Shown: in pieces, positions 7,413 through 13,809 of the stretch
Numbering within the stretch: position 1 is the stretch's first letter
How the letters are laid out: each line of letters opens with the position of its first letter
Assembly: GCA_963548155.1 (NCBI GenBank)
Contig: CAUUTP010000047.1
Span: forward strand, 1 to 15,844
Direction of reading: 5' to 3'
Source of the DNA: Eikenella sp963548155
GTDB taxonomy: Bacteria; Pseudomonadota; Gammaproteobacteria; Burkholderiales; Neisseriaceae
DNA: 15,844 bases
Position numbers and translations under genes: made by a program
The notes under the pieces: model-generated
Seen by the model: the letters and a program-made list of their open reading frames with translations, nothing else
Told to the model about the DNA's origin: nothing
The model's database searches: none

Positions 7413-7452
7413 AAAACCGCTGTAGGCCAATGTTGCCGCAGCGGTTTTCTTT
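7413..7452 (+). terminator. Intrinsic terminator after POT transporter 3
   Basis: AAAACCGCTG (7413-7422) pairs perfectly with CAGCGGTTTT (7439-7448), followed by CTTT. The 16-base loop holds a further GGC/GCC pairing. It lies about 110 bases past the transporter stop and separates it from the aminopeptidase gene, which therefore probably has its own promoter in 7453-7657. I could not identify that promoter. Confidence 0.8.
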
Positions 7453-7529
7453 ATGCTCTCGTGTTGAGCAAGATGATGTATGGATTTTGCATTTGAAAAT
7501 TATATTTGCTGCTTTGCAAGCGAGTCATT

Positions 7530-7541
7530 TTCAGGTAGCCT
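7530..7541 (-). repeat. DNA uptake sequence upstream of the intact aminopeptidase P gene
   Basis: Exact TTCAGGTAGCCT, single, in the non-coding interval 7453-7657, which otherwise shows no supportable gene. Confidence 0.85.
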
Positions 7542-7669
7542 TACAGTTGCCGGCGGTACTTAATATGAAAACAATAGCTGGTAGCCATGCACACTTCAAT
7601 CAGGCAAGTTTAAAGCAGCAACACCTTGCATCAGCAGCATCTTTCCAGCAACTGTCAAAGGAGTAAGCT

Positions 7670-9466
7670 ATGAGTAATATTCACGCGCAACGTCTCGCCG
7701 CCCTGCGGCAAGCGATGAAAGAACAGAAGATCGATGTTTGGATCGCGCCCTCCGCCGACCCGCATATTTCCGAATACCTACCCGAACATTGGCGCGGCCG
7801 TATTTGGCTGTCCGGCTTTGACGGCTCGGTTGGTACGCTGGCCGTGAGCGCCGATTTTGCCGAATTATGGGTGGACAGCCGCTATTGGGAACAGTCTAAA
7901 CGCCAGCTTGAAGGCAGCGGTTTTGTGTTGCAAAAACTGGGCCAGGGCTATCCTACTATGATTGAATCTCTGGCTGAAAGGCTACCTGAAAACTCTGTAG
8001 TCGGTATCCCGGCAGATGGTCTATCACTCTCGTTCAAGCATGAAATGCAAGCCGATTTTGCGAGGAAGAACATCCATCTGCGGCTTGATATTGATCTGCT
8101 CAACAGCTTCTGGCACGACCGCCCTGGCTTGCCGGAGAATCTGATTTTCGTGCATGAAGCCCGTTTCGAACCCGAGAGCGTGTCGGAAAAACTTGCCCGT
8201 GTGCGTGCTGCCATGAAAGAACTTGGCGCAGACTACCATTTGGTTTCTTCGCTCGACGATATCGCGTGGATTACTAATCTGCGCTGCAACGACGTGCCGT
8301 TTAATCCGCTGTTTATCTCCTATTTGCTGATTGATGCCGAACGGGCCACTCTGTTTGTGAATCCCGCCAAACTTACCGATGCTTGCCACAAAGTGCTGAG
8401 CGAAGCCAAAATCGATGTGGCCGAATACCGCAGCGTGGTGGATGCCGTGGGCAAACTCAGCGGCAGCCTCCTGGTCGATCCCGATCGCACCGCCGTTTAC
8501 ACTTTGGGTAAACTACCCGCTGGCGTACGTGTTATTGAAAACATCAATCCCAGCACTCTGTTTAAAGCCTGCAAGCCTGAAGCTGAAATCGAGCACACTA
8601 AAAACGCCATGGTGCGCGATGGTGTGGCTTTGTGCGGCTTCTTTGCCGAGCTGGAGCGGAAACTGGCTGCCGGCGAAACCGTTACCGAGCTGGATATTGA
8701 CACCATGTTAATCGACCACCGCAGCCGTCAGGCCGATTACATTTCGCTCAGCTTCGATACTATTGCCGGCTTCAATGAAAATGCTGCCTTACCGCATTAT
8801 GCTGCCACCCCCGAATACCATAGCACCATCAAAGGGCAGGGCATTCTGCTGATCGACTCCGGCGCACACTATCTGGATGGCACGACTGATATTACCCGCG
8901 TTATCCCCATCGGCAAGCCTACTGCCGAGCAGAAGCGCGACTACACTCTCGTGCTCAAAGCGCATATCGCCTTGGCTGAAGCCATATTCCCGGAAAATCT
9001 ATCTGGCCAGATTTTGGATGCTATCTGCCGTGCACCGCTATGGAAAGAGCAGTGCGACTATGGCCATGGTACCGGACATGGTGTGGGCTATTTCCTCAAT
9101 GTGCACCAAGGCCCACAGAAAATTGCCTACAATACCTCCGGCCTCAAGTGCAATAACATGAAAGAAAATATGATTACCTCCAATGAGCCTGGTTTGTACC
9201 GTCCAGGCAAATGGGGTATTCGTATTGAAAACCTGGTGGTGCATCGCCGCGTGAAACAGCCGAAGGAAACCGAATTTGGCCAATACCTATGCTTTGAGCA
9301 GCTTACCCTGTGCCCGATTGATACGCAGTTAATTGAACGCAGTATGTTGAGTGATGAAGAAGCTGCTTGGCTCAATGACTATCATGCTCTTGTACGCGAA
9401 AAACTTGCTCCGCACACTGAAGGCGCAGCCAAAGAATGGCTGGAAAGAAATACCCAGCCCATTTGA
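7670..9466 (+). CDS. Aminopeptidase P family protein (Xaa-Pro aminopeptidase, M24B), intact copy B
   Basis: This is a cytoplasmic metallopeptidase that removes the N-terminal residue from peptides whose second residue is proline. It has 598 residues, the long three-domain type resembling eukaryotic XPNPEP1 rather than the ~440-residue E. coli PepP. Two creatinase-like N-terminal domains cover about residues 1-305, followed by the M24 catalytic domain and a C-terminal extension to the end. All five metal ligands are visible: D396 and D407 (DSGAHYLDGTTD), H470 (GHGTGHGVG), E506 (SNEPGLY) and E520 (RIEN). The supporting histidines H376 and H479 are also present. Spacings match the human enzyme. 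The start is fixed by AAGGAG (7658-7663), six bases before ATG. An exact DUS is embedded in the coding sequence at 7979. It sits directly after the peptide transporters and probably digests what they import. Confidence 0.93.
   Translation: MSNIHAQRLAALRQAMKEQKIDVWIAPSADPHISEYLPEHWRGRIWLSGFDGSVGTLAVSADFAELWVDSRYWEQSKRQLEGSGFVLQKLGQGYPTMIESLAERLPENSVVGIPADGLSLSFKHEMQADFARKNIHLRLDIDLLNSFWHDRPGLPENLIFVHEARFEPESVSEKLARVRAAMKELGADYHLVSSLDDIAWITNLRCNDVPFNPLFISYLLIDAERATLFVNPAKLTDACHKVLSEAKIDVAEYRSVVDAVGKLSGSLLVDPDRTAVYTLGKLPAGVRVIENINPSTLFKACKPEAEIEHTKNAMVRDGVALCGFFAELERKLAAGETVTELDIDTMLIDHRSRQADYISLSFDTIAGFNENAALPHYAATPEYHSTIKGQGILLIDSGAHYLDGTTDITRVIPIGKPTAEQKRDYTLVLKAHIALAEAIFPENLSGQILDAICRAPLWKEQCDYGHGTGHGVGYFLNVHQGPQKIAYNTSGLKCNNMKENMITSNEPGLYRPGKWGIRIENLVVHRRVKQPKETEFGQYLCFEQLTLCPIDTQLIERSMLSDEEAAWLNDYHALVREKLAPHTEGAAKEWLERNTQPI
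7979..7990 (+). repeat. DNA uptake sequence inside the intact aminopeptidase P gene
   Basis: Exact AGGCTACCTGAA in frame, coding for RLPE at about residues 104-107 in an N-terminal domain. DUS within genes are known but less common than DUS between genes. Confidence 0.85.
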
Positions 9467-9492
9467 TAACATGGTTTTAATAATGCGCTAAT

Positions 9493-9526
9493 AAAAAGGC
9501 TACCTGAAATTTCAGGTAGCCTTTTT
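9493..9526 (+). terminator. DUS-palindrome terminator after aminopeptidase P
   Basis: Two exact DUS back to back (9497-9508 and 9511-9522) form a 17-bp perfect palindrome, 9493-9509 with 9510-9526, with no separate loop. It ends in CCTTTTT, with a further T-run at 9530-9534. It lies 27 bases past the stop and should terminate in both directions. The same palindrome offers DUS in both orientations. Confidence 0.85.
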
Positions 9527-9574
9527 AGCTTTTTCAGCCGGATTTTCCTTCTGAACAGGAATATTTCCTATTTC

Positions 9575-9594
9575 ATGTAAAGAAATTTTTACAT
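9575..9594. promoter_or_regulatory. Inverted repeat upstream of speF, possible operator
   Basis: ATGTAAA (9575-9581) and TTTACAT (9588-9594) form a perfect dyad with a 6-base spacer, in AT-rich DNA about 390 bases before the speF start. Its size suits a dimeric regulator. No regulator can be named. Confidence 0.35.
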
Positions 9595-9664
9595 AACTTA
9601 TTTTTACAAATAATAGACTTACGGCCAATAGAGGCGTTTTCTGCTGTTTTTCTAGTGAAAAACA

Positions 9665-9695
9665 TTTGGCAGTTGTTTGGCAGTTATGCTACTAT
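9665..9695 (+). promoter_or_regulatory. Candidate speF promoter with a tandem repeat over the -35 region
   Basis: TTGGCA (9666-9671, 5 of 6) and TACTAT (9690-9695, 4 of 6) are 18 bases apart. The 10-mer TTTGGCAGTT occurs twice, at 9665-9674 and 9676-9685, one helical turn apart and covering the -35 region and spacer. This suggests a regulator binding site or two competing -35 boxes. The leader to speF would be about 280 bases. Prediction by eye. Confidence 0.4.
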
Positions 9696-9843
9696 TTCGC
9701 CGCGCAGTAAGAAAAAAATTTTAAGAATTGCGCTATGTTGGCAATAGAAGAAATAGAGATGTGAGCCACATTCATTTAAACGCATTGGAATTCAGCAGTT
9801 TGTTACTTGGTTAATAAAAAGCAAAGTGCTAAAATTTGTTTAG

Positions 9844-9987
9844 ATGAGGTGCAGAGCCAGAAGGCTGATTCACAAAACTACACAAAAAACGCAAAACATA
9901 CACTCATCACTCCAAATAAAGAGTTTTTCCCATTGCTGCCGCTGTGATTTGGCGGTGGTGTTTTTAACATATAGGAGTTTGATATGA
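9844..9987 (+). CDS. Possible 47-residue arginine-rich leader peptide overlapping the speF start
   Basis: This open frame begins ATGAGGTGCAGAGCCAGAAG and ends with TGA 9985-9987, overlapping the speF ATG (9984-9986) as ATGA. The first eight residues, MRCRARRL, hold four arginines, all encoded by AGG or AGA, codons that are normally rare in such genomes. The frame runs through the terminator-like hairpin at 9934-9965, so its translation could open that structure and couple to speF. Enterobacterial speF is controlled by a 34-residue leader peptide (SpeFL) with paired arginines. This one is not a clear sequence relative. There is no good ribosome binding site before 9844, so it may not be translated, and an open frame of this length can occur by chance. 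Confidence 0.3.
   Translation: MRCRARRLIHKTTQKTQNIHSSLQIKSFSHCCRCDLAVVFLTYRSLI
9934..9965 (+). terminator. Attenuator-like hairpin just before the speF ribosome binding site
   Basis: TGCTGCCGC (9934-9942) can pair with GCGGTGGTG (9952-9960) over nine pairs (five Watson-Crick, four G-U) around a 9-base loop. Five T bases (9961-9965) follow at once. The speF binding site AGGAG begins only eight bases later, at 9973. A terminator here would stop transcription before the gene unless it is prevented from forming. This fits conditional control. The G-U pairs make it only moderately stable. Confidence 0.45.
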
Positions 9988-12146
9988 CGTTTTTGAAAGT
10001 AGCGGCTAGCCCGTCTGTTCAACAGGGCTTCACCACTCAGTTAGATGTGGTGGACGTGCAAGGTGCCGACCTCGCAGGTATTGGTGCTGTTGTTGCTTCT
10101 ACTGCTGATGCAGCTAAGGCTGTAGAGCAGGTTGAAGCCACCGGCTTCGGCATTCCGGTATTTGTTGCTCTGCAACCTGGTGAAAGCGTACCTGAAAGCC
10201 TGTTGACCCGTGTGAACGGTGTGATTCAATTGGGCCGCGGCAACGAAGAGTACTACGGCCGCCAAGTAGACACTGCCGTAAACCAATATGGTTCTAAACT
10301 TGCTCCTCCCTTCTTCGGCGCACTGAAGCAGTATGTAGGTATCGGTAACGCTCAGTTCGACTGCCCGGGACACCAAGGTGGTCAGTTCTACCGTAAACAT
10401 CCTGCCGGTCGCGAATTCTACGAATTCTTCGGTGAAAACGTATTCCGCGCTGACTTGTGCAACGCCGACGTTCGCTTGGGCGACTTGCTGATTCATGAAG
10501 GTCCTGCCTGTGCAGCTCAACAACACGCTGCTAAAGTGTTTAATGCCGACAAGACCTACTTCGTTCTGAACGGTACTTCCTCTTCTAACAAAGTGGTAAC
10601 CAACGCCCTGCTGGCTAAAGGCGACTTGGTATTGTTCGACCGTAACAACCACAAATCTAACACCATTGGCGCGCTGATCACTGGCGGTGCTATTCCGGTT
10701 TATCTGCAAACTACTCGTAATCCCTACGGCTTCATCGGCGGTATCGACAACGCTTGCTTCGAAGAAGCCTACATCCGCGAACAGCTGGCTAAAGTTGCTC
10801 CGGAACGTGCTAAAGAAGAACGTCCGTTCCGCTTGGCTATTATTCAGTTGGGTACTTACGACGGTACCATCTACAATGCTCGCCAAGTAGTAGACCGCAT
10901 CGGTCACTTGTGCGACTACATTCTGTTCGACTCTGCTTGGGTAGGTTACGAGCAATTCATCCCAATGATGCGCGACTGCTCACCGATGCTGCTGGAACTG
11001 AACGAAAACGATCCTGGCATCTTCGTTACCCAATCCGTACACAAACAACTGGCCGGCTTCTCTCAAGCTTCTCAGATTCACAAAAAAGACAGCCACATTA
11101 AAGGTCAGAAACGCTATTGCAGCCACAAACGCTTCAATAATGCGTTCATGATTCATGCTTCTACCAGCCCGTTCTACCCGATGTTCGCTTCTCTGGACGT
11201 GAACGCTCGAGTTTTGGATGGCGAGGTAGGCCGCAATCTGTGGCGCGACTGCGTAACCGTAGGTATTGAAGCTCGTAAGATGCTGCGTGCAAGCTGCAAA
11301 CTGATCAAACCGTTTATTCCGGAAACCATCGACGGCAAACCGTGGGAATCTTACCCGACCGAGAAGATTGCCAACGACCTGCGCTTCTTCGAATTTGAAC
11401 CGGGCGCTAAATGGCACTCCTTCCCCGGCTACGGTAAAGGCCAATACTTTGTTGACCCGTGCAAATTCCTGTTGACCACTCCGGGTATCAACGTGGAAAC
11501 CGGTGAATACGAAGACTTCGGCGTACCGGCCACCATTTTGGCCAACTTCTTGCGCGATAACGGTATCGTTCCGGAAAAATGCGACTTGAACTCCATTCTG
11601 TTCCTGATGACCCCGGCCGAAGATCTGGCTAAGATGGAACACTTGGTTGCTCTGATCTCTCGCTTCGAAAAACACATTGAAGCCGACAGCCCGATGAGCG
11701 AAGTGGTGCCCACTGTATACGGTCGCAACGCCGAGTACTACAAAGGCTACACCATCCGTCGCCTGTGCCAAGAAATGCACGACTTCTACAAACGCAACAA
11801 CATGAAACAGTTGCAGAGCGAGATGTTCCGTGCCGACGGCTGGCCGAAACAAGCCATGTTGCCCTACGATGCACAGCAAGCCTTCATCCGCAACGAAGTG
11901 AAACTGGTTCGCTTGAGCGAAATCGCTGGTCAAATCGCTGCTGAAGGTGCTCTGCCCTATCCTCCGGGCGTACTGTGCACCATCCCGGGCGAAGTTTGGG
12001 GCGGTGCAGTGCAGAAATACTTCCTGGCTCTCGAAGAAGGCATCAACTGCTTGCCTGGTTTCGAACCCGAGCTGCAAGGTGTATATCTGCAGACTGTGGA
12101 AGACGGCAGCCGCCGTGCCTTCGGTCACGTAGTGGTTAAAGGCTAA
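9984..12146 (+). CDS. speF: Ornithine decarboxylase (fold type I, PLP-dependent; SpeF/SpeC type)
   Basis: This enzyme converts ornithine to putrescine and CO2, consuming a cytoplasmic proton. It serves acid resistance and polyamine supply. It has 720 residues, matching E. coli SpeC/SpeF: an N-terminal wing domain (about 1-110), the large PLP-binding decarboxylase domain, and a C-terminal domain (about the last 140). The PLP lysine is K354 in TQSVHKQLAGFSQ. Other conserved stretches are DCPGHQGGQFY, LNGTSSSNK, HASTSPFYP, CDLNSILFL and LPYPPGVLC. AGGAG (9973-9977) lies six bases before the start. I call it SpeF rather than SpeC because potE follows directly, as in the acid-induced speF-potE operon of enterobacteria. 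Arginine and lysine decarboxylases are relatives, but sequence and context favour ornithine. E. corrodens is classically ornithine-decarboxylase positive. Confidence 0.95.
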   Translation: MTFLKVAASPSVQQGFTTQLDVVDVQGADLAGIGAVVASTADAAKAVEQVEATGFGIPVFVALQPGESVPESLLTRVNGVIQLGRGNEEYYGRQVDTAVNQYGSKLAPPFFGALKQYVGIGNAQFDCPGHQGGQFYRKHPAGREFYEFFGENVFRADLCNADVRLGDLLIHEGPACAAQQHAAKVFNADKTYFVLNGTSSSNKVVTNALLAKGDLVLFDRNNHKSNTIGALITGGAIPVYLQTTRNPYGFIGGIDNACFEEAYIREQLAKVAPERAKEERPFRLAIIQLGTYDGTIYNARQVVDRIGHLCDYILFDSAWVGYEQFIPMMRDCSPMLLELNENDPGIFVTQSVHKQLAGFSQASQIHKKDSHIKGQKRYCSHKRFNNAFMIHASTSPFYPMFASLDVNARVLDGEVGRNLWRDCVTVGIEARKMLRASCKLIKPFIPETIDGKPWESYPTEKIANDLRFFEFEPGAKWHSFPGYGKGQYFVDPCKFLLTTPGINVETGEYEDFGVPATILANFLRDNGIVPEKCDLNSILFLMTPAEDLAKMEHLVALISRFEKHIEADSPMSEVVPTVYGRNAEYYKGYTIRRLCQEMHDFYKRNNMKQLQSEMFRADGWPKQAMLPYDAQQAFIRNEVKLVRLSEIAGQIAAEGALPYPPGVLCTIPGEVWGGAVQKYFLALEEGINCLPGFEPELQGVYLQTVEDGSRRAFGHVVVKG

Positions 12147-12157
12147 TAAGCCGTATC

Positions 12158-12189
12158 AGGCTACCTGAAACGGTTTCAGGTAGCCTTTG
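12158..12189 (+). terminator. DUS-pair hairpin between speF and potE
   Basis: Exact DUS at 12158-12169 and, inverted, at 12175-12186 form a perfect 14-bp stem (12158-12171 with 12173-12186) with a single-base loop, followed by TTGTT. It stands inside the presumed operon. It would therefore lower potE expression relative to speF, or mark the 3' end of a separate speF message. Confidence 0.7.
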
Positions 12190-12274
12190 TTAGATAAATT
12201 TGATTGCGCGGCAGCGCAGGCTTCGCCGGAATATTGGCCAAACCCGCCTGCCGCATTAAGAAGGATTAAGTATT

Positions 12275-13591
12275 ATGTCAACCTCTCAAAACAAGATGGG
12301 TGTGGTACAACTGACCATTCTCACCATGGTGAATATGATGGGCTCAGGCATCATCATGTTGCCGACCAAATTGGCTCAGGTTGGTACGATTTCTATTTTG
12401 TCATGGCTGGTTACCGCAGGTGGTTCTCTGGCTTTGGCTTATGCGTTCGCTAAGTGCGGTCGCTTTAGTAAAAACCCCGGTGGTATGGGTGGTTATGCCG
12501 AGTATGCCTTCGGTAAATCTGGTAACTTTATTGCCAACTATACCTATGCCGTTTCCCTGGTAATCGCCAACATCGCTATCGCCATCACTGCAGTGGGTTA
12601 TCTTGCTCAGTTGATGGAATGGCAGCTTTCTCCGCAACAAGTAACCATGTGGACCATTATCTTCGTATGGGTTACCACAGTGGCTAACTTTGGTGGTCCT
12701 TCCATTACTGGTAAGATCGGTGGCTTCACTGTGTGGGGTGTGGTAATTCCAGTGGTTGGTATCTCCATTATTGGTTGGTTCTGGTTTGATGGTGCTAAAT
12801 ACGCTGCTGCTTGGAACCCGCATAACTATGGTGTGTTTGAAGCTCTGCCGAAATCCATCTCAATCACTCTGTGGTCATTCCTTGGCTTGGAATCTGCCTG
12901 TGCTAACTCCGATGCTGTAGAAAACCCCGAGAAAAACGTACCGATCGCTGTATTGGGCGGTACCATGATGACTGCGGTAATCTATATCGTTTCTACCAAC
13001 GTGGTGGCTGGTATTGTAGACAATCCTGCTTTGGCTGCTTCTGATGGCCCATTCGGTTTGGTATTTGCCCAAATCTTCAACCCGACCATCGGTAAAGTGG
13101 TAATGGGTTTGATGGTGCTGGCTTGTACTGGTTCTCTGTTGGGTTGGCAGTTCACCGTGGCTCAAGTGTTTAAATCCAGTGCCGACGAAGGCTACTTCCC
13201 GAAAGTATTCAGCTCTGTTACCAAATCTAACACTCCGCTGGTAGGTATGATCATCTTGTGCGTGGTGCAAACTCTGCTCTCCCTGATGACCATGAGCCCG
13301 AGCTTGAGCGAACAGTTCGACGTATTGGTAAACCTCGCTGTGGTAACCAACCTCGTGCCCTACGTATTGTCTATGTCTGCCCTGTATGTAATGCAGAAAG
13401 TCAGCAACGTACCGGCTGGCGAATTGAAAGTAACCACTTTCGTTGCCCTGATTGGTAACATCTACAGCTTCTATGCCCTGTATGGTTCAGGTGCCGAAGC
13501 TATGCTCGGCGGCGGTTTGGTAACCTTCTTCGGCTGGCTGATCTACGGTCAGGTTGCTGGTAAGAAATTCGACCTGAAAGAGCCGTACTAA
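12275..13591 (+). CDS. potE: Putrescine:ornithine antiporter
   Basis: This is an inner-membrane exchanger of the APC superfamily that takes in ornithine and exports putrescine. It supplies the decarboxylase next to it and removes its product. It has 438 residues, against 439 in E. coli PotE, with 12 hydrophobic segments. Near-identical stretches include KMGVVQLTILTMVNMMGSGI, GGMGGYAEYAFGKSGN, GLESACAN and SLLGWQFT. W200 and E206 correspond to W201 and E207, which are important for transport in E. coli PotE. The start is supported by AAGGA (12261-12265), nine bases upstream. It lies 128 bases after speF with a DUS hairpin in between. It is probably co-transcribed by read-through, though a separate promoter in 12190-12260 cannot be excluded. 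A strong double terminator follows. Confidence 0.95.
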   Translation: MSTSQNKMGVVQLTILTMVNMMGSGIIMLPTKLAQVGTISILSWLVTAGGSLALAYAFAKCGRFSKNPGGMGGYAEYAFGKSGNFIANYTYAVSLVIANIAIAITAVGYLAQLMEWQLSPQQVTMWTIIFVWVTTVANFGGPSITGKIGGFTVWGVVIPVVGISIIGWFWFDGAKYAAAWNPHNYGVFEALPKSISITLWSFLGLESACANSDAVENPEKNVPIAVLGGTMMTAVIYIVSTNVVAGIVDNPALAASDGPFGLVFAQIFNPTIGKVVMGLMVLACTGSLLGWQFTVAQVFKSSADEGYFPKVFSSVTKSNTPLVGMIILCVVQTLLSLMTMSPSLSEQFDVLVNLAVVTNLVPYVLSMSALYVMQKVSNVPAGELKVTTFVALIGNIYSFYALYGSGAEAMLGGGLVTFFGWLIYGQVAGKKFDLKEPY

Positions 13592-13640
13592 TCGGTTGCA
13601 GCAAACCGGTCTGAACACAGTTTAGACAAATCTGCTAAAA

Positions 13641-13688
13641 GCAGCCCCCGAATTCTAAATAGAGGAGAATTCGGGGGCTGCGCTTTTT
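13641..13688 (+). terminator. Strong intrinsic terminator after potE
   Basis: A perfect 16-bp stem, GCAGCCCCCGAATTCT (13641-13656) with its complement at 13666-13681, and a 9-base loop are followed by GC and five T bases. This is the clearest classical terminator in the window. It ends the speF-potE unit. Confidence 0.9.
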
Positions 13689-13723
13689 CAGGTAGCCTCA
13701 TGGATTAAAGGCTACCTGAAAAA
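13684..13723. terminator. DUS-pair hairpin overlapping the potE terminator tail
   Basis: Exact DUS at 13687-13698 and 13709-13720 in opposite orientation form a 15-bp perfect stem, 13684-13698 with 13709-13723, and a 10-base loop. Its left arm reuses the T-run of the preceding terminator, so the two hairpins are in tandem and may act as a backup pair. Confidence 0.75.
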
Positions 13724-13758
13724 TACTACCACTGCTTTTCGGGCGTTCTTCCTGAATC

Positions 13759-13767
13759 TGTTACAAT
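13759..13767 (+). promoter_or_regulatory. Candidate extended -10 promoter of prfB
   Basis: TGTTACAAT has the extended TGn element and a TACAAT box (5 of 6 to consensus), about 43 bases before the prfB start. No convincing -35 box is present at the right distance, which is usual for extended -10 promoters. Transcription would start near 13774. Confidence 0.5.
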
Positions 13768-13809
13768 ACGCCCCCTGAATTTAACGCATTAAACACCCAG
13801 ACAATAATC

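Noticed and set aside
7430..7666. 78-residue open frame before the intact aminopeptidase P gene
   Set aside because: It begins inside a terminator hairpin, contains a DUS, resembles nothing and has no binding site.
9844..9987. Direct homology of the speF leader ORF to enterobacterial SpeFL
   Set aside because: Apart from a pair of arginines, the sequence does not align with SpeFL, and the characteristic C-terminal part is absent. Only the concept is similar.
10041..10955. 304-residue minus-strand open frame opposite speF
   Set aside because: It lies wholly within ornithine decarboxylase, which is unmistakable on the plus strand. The frame has no known domain and no ribosome binding site. 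It is a codon-bias shadow.
10980..12128. 382-residue minus-strand open frame opposite speF
   Set aside because: Same reason: it mirrors well-conserved decarboxylase codons and shows no recognisable protein.
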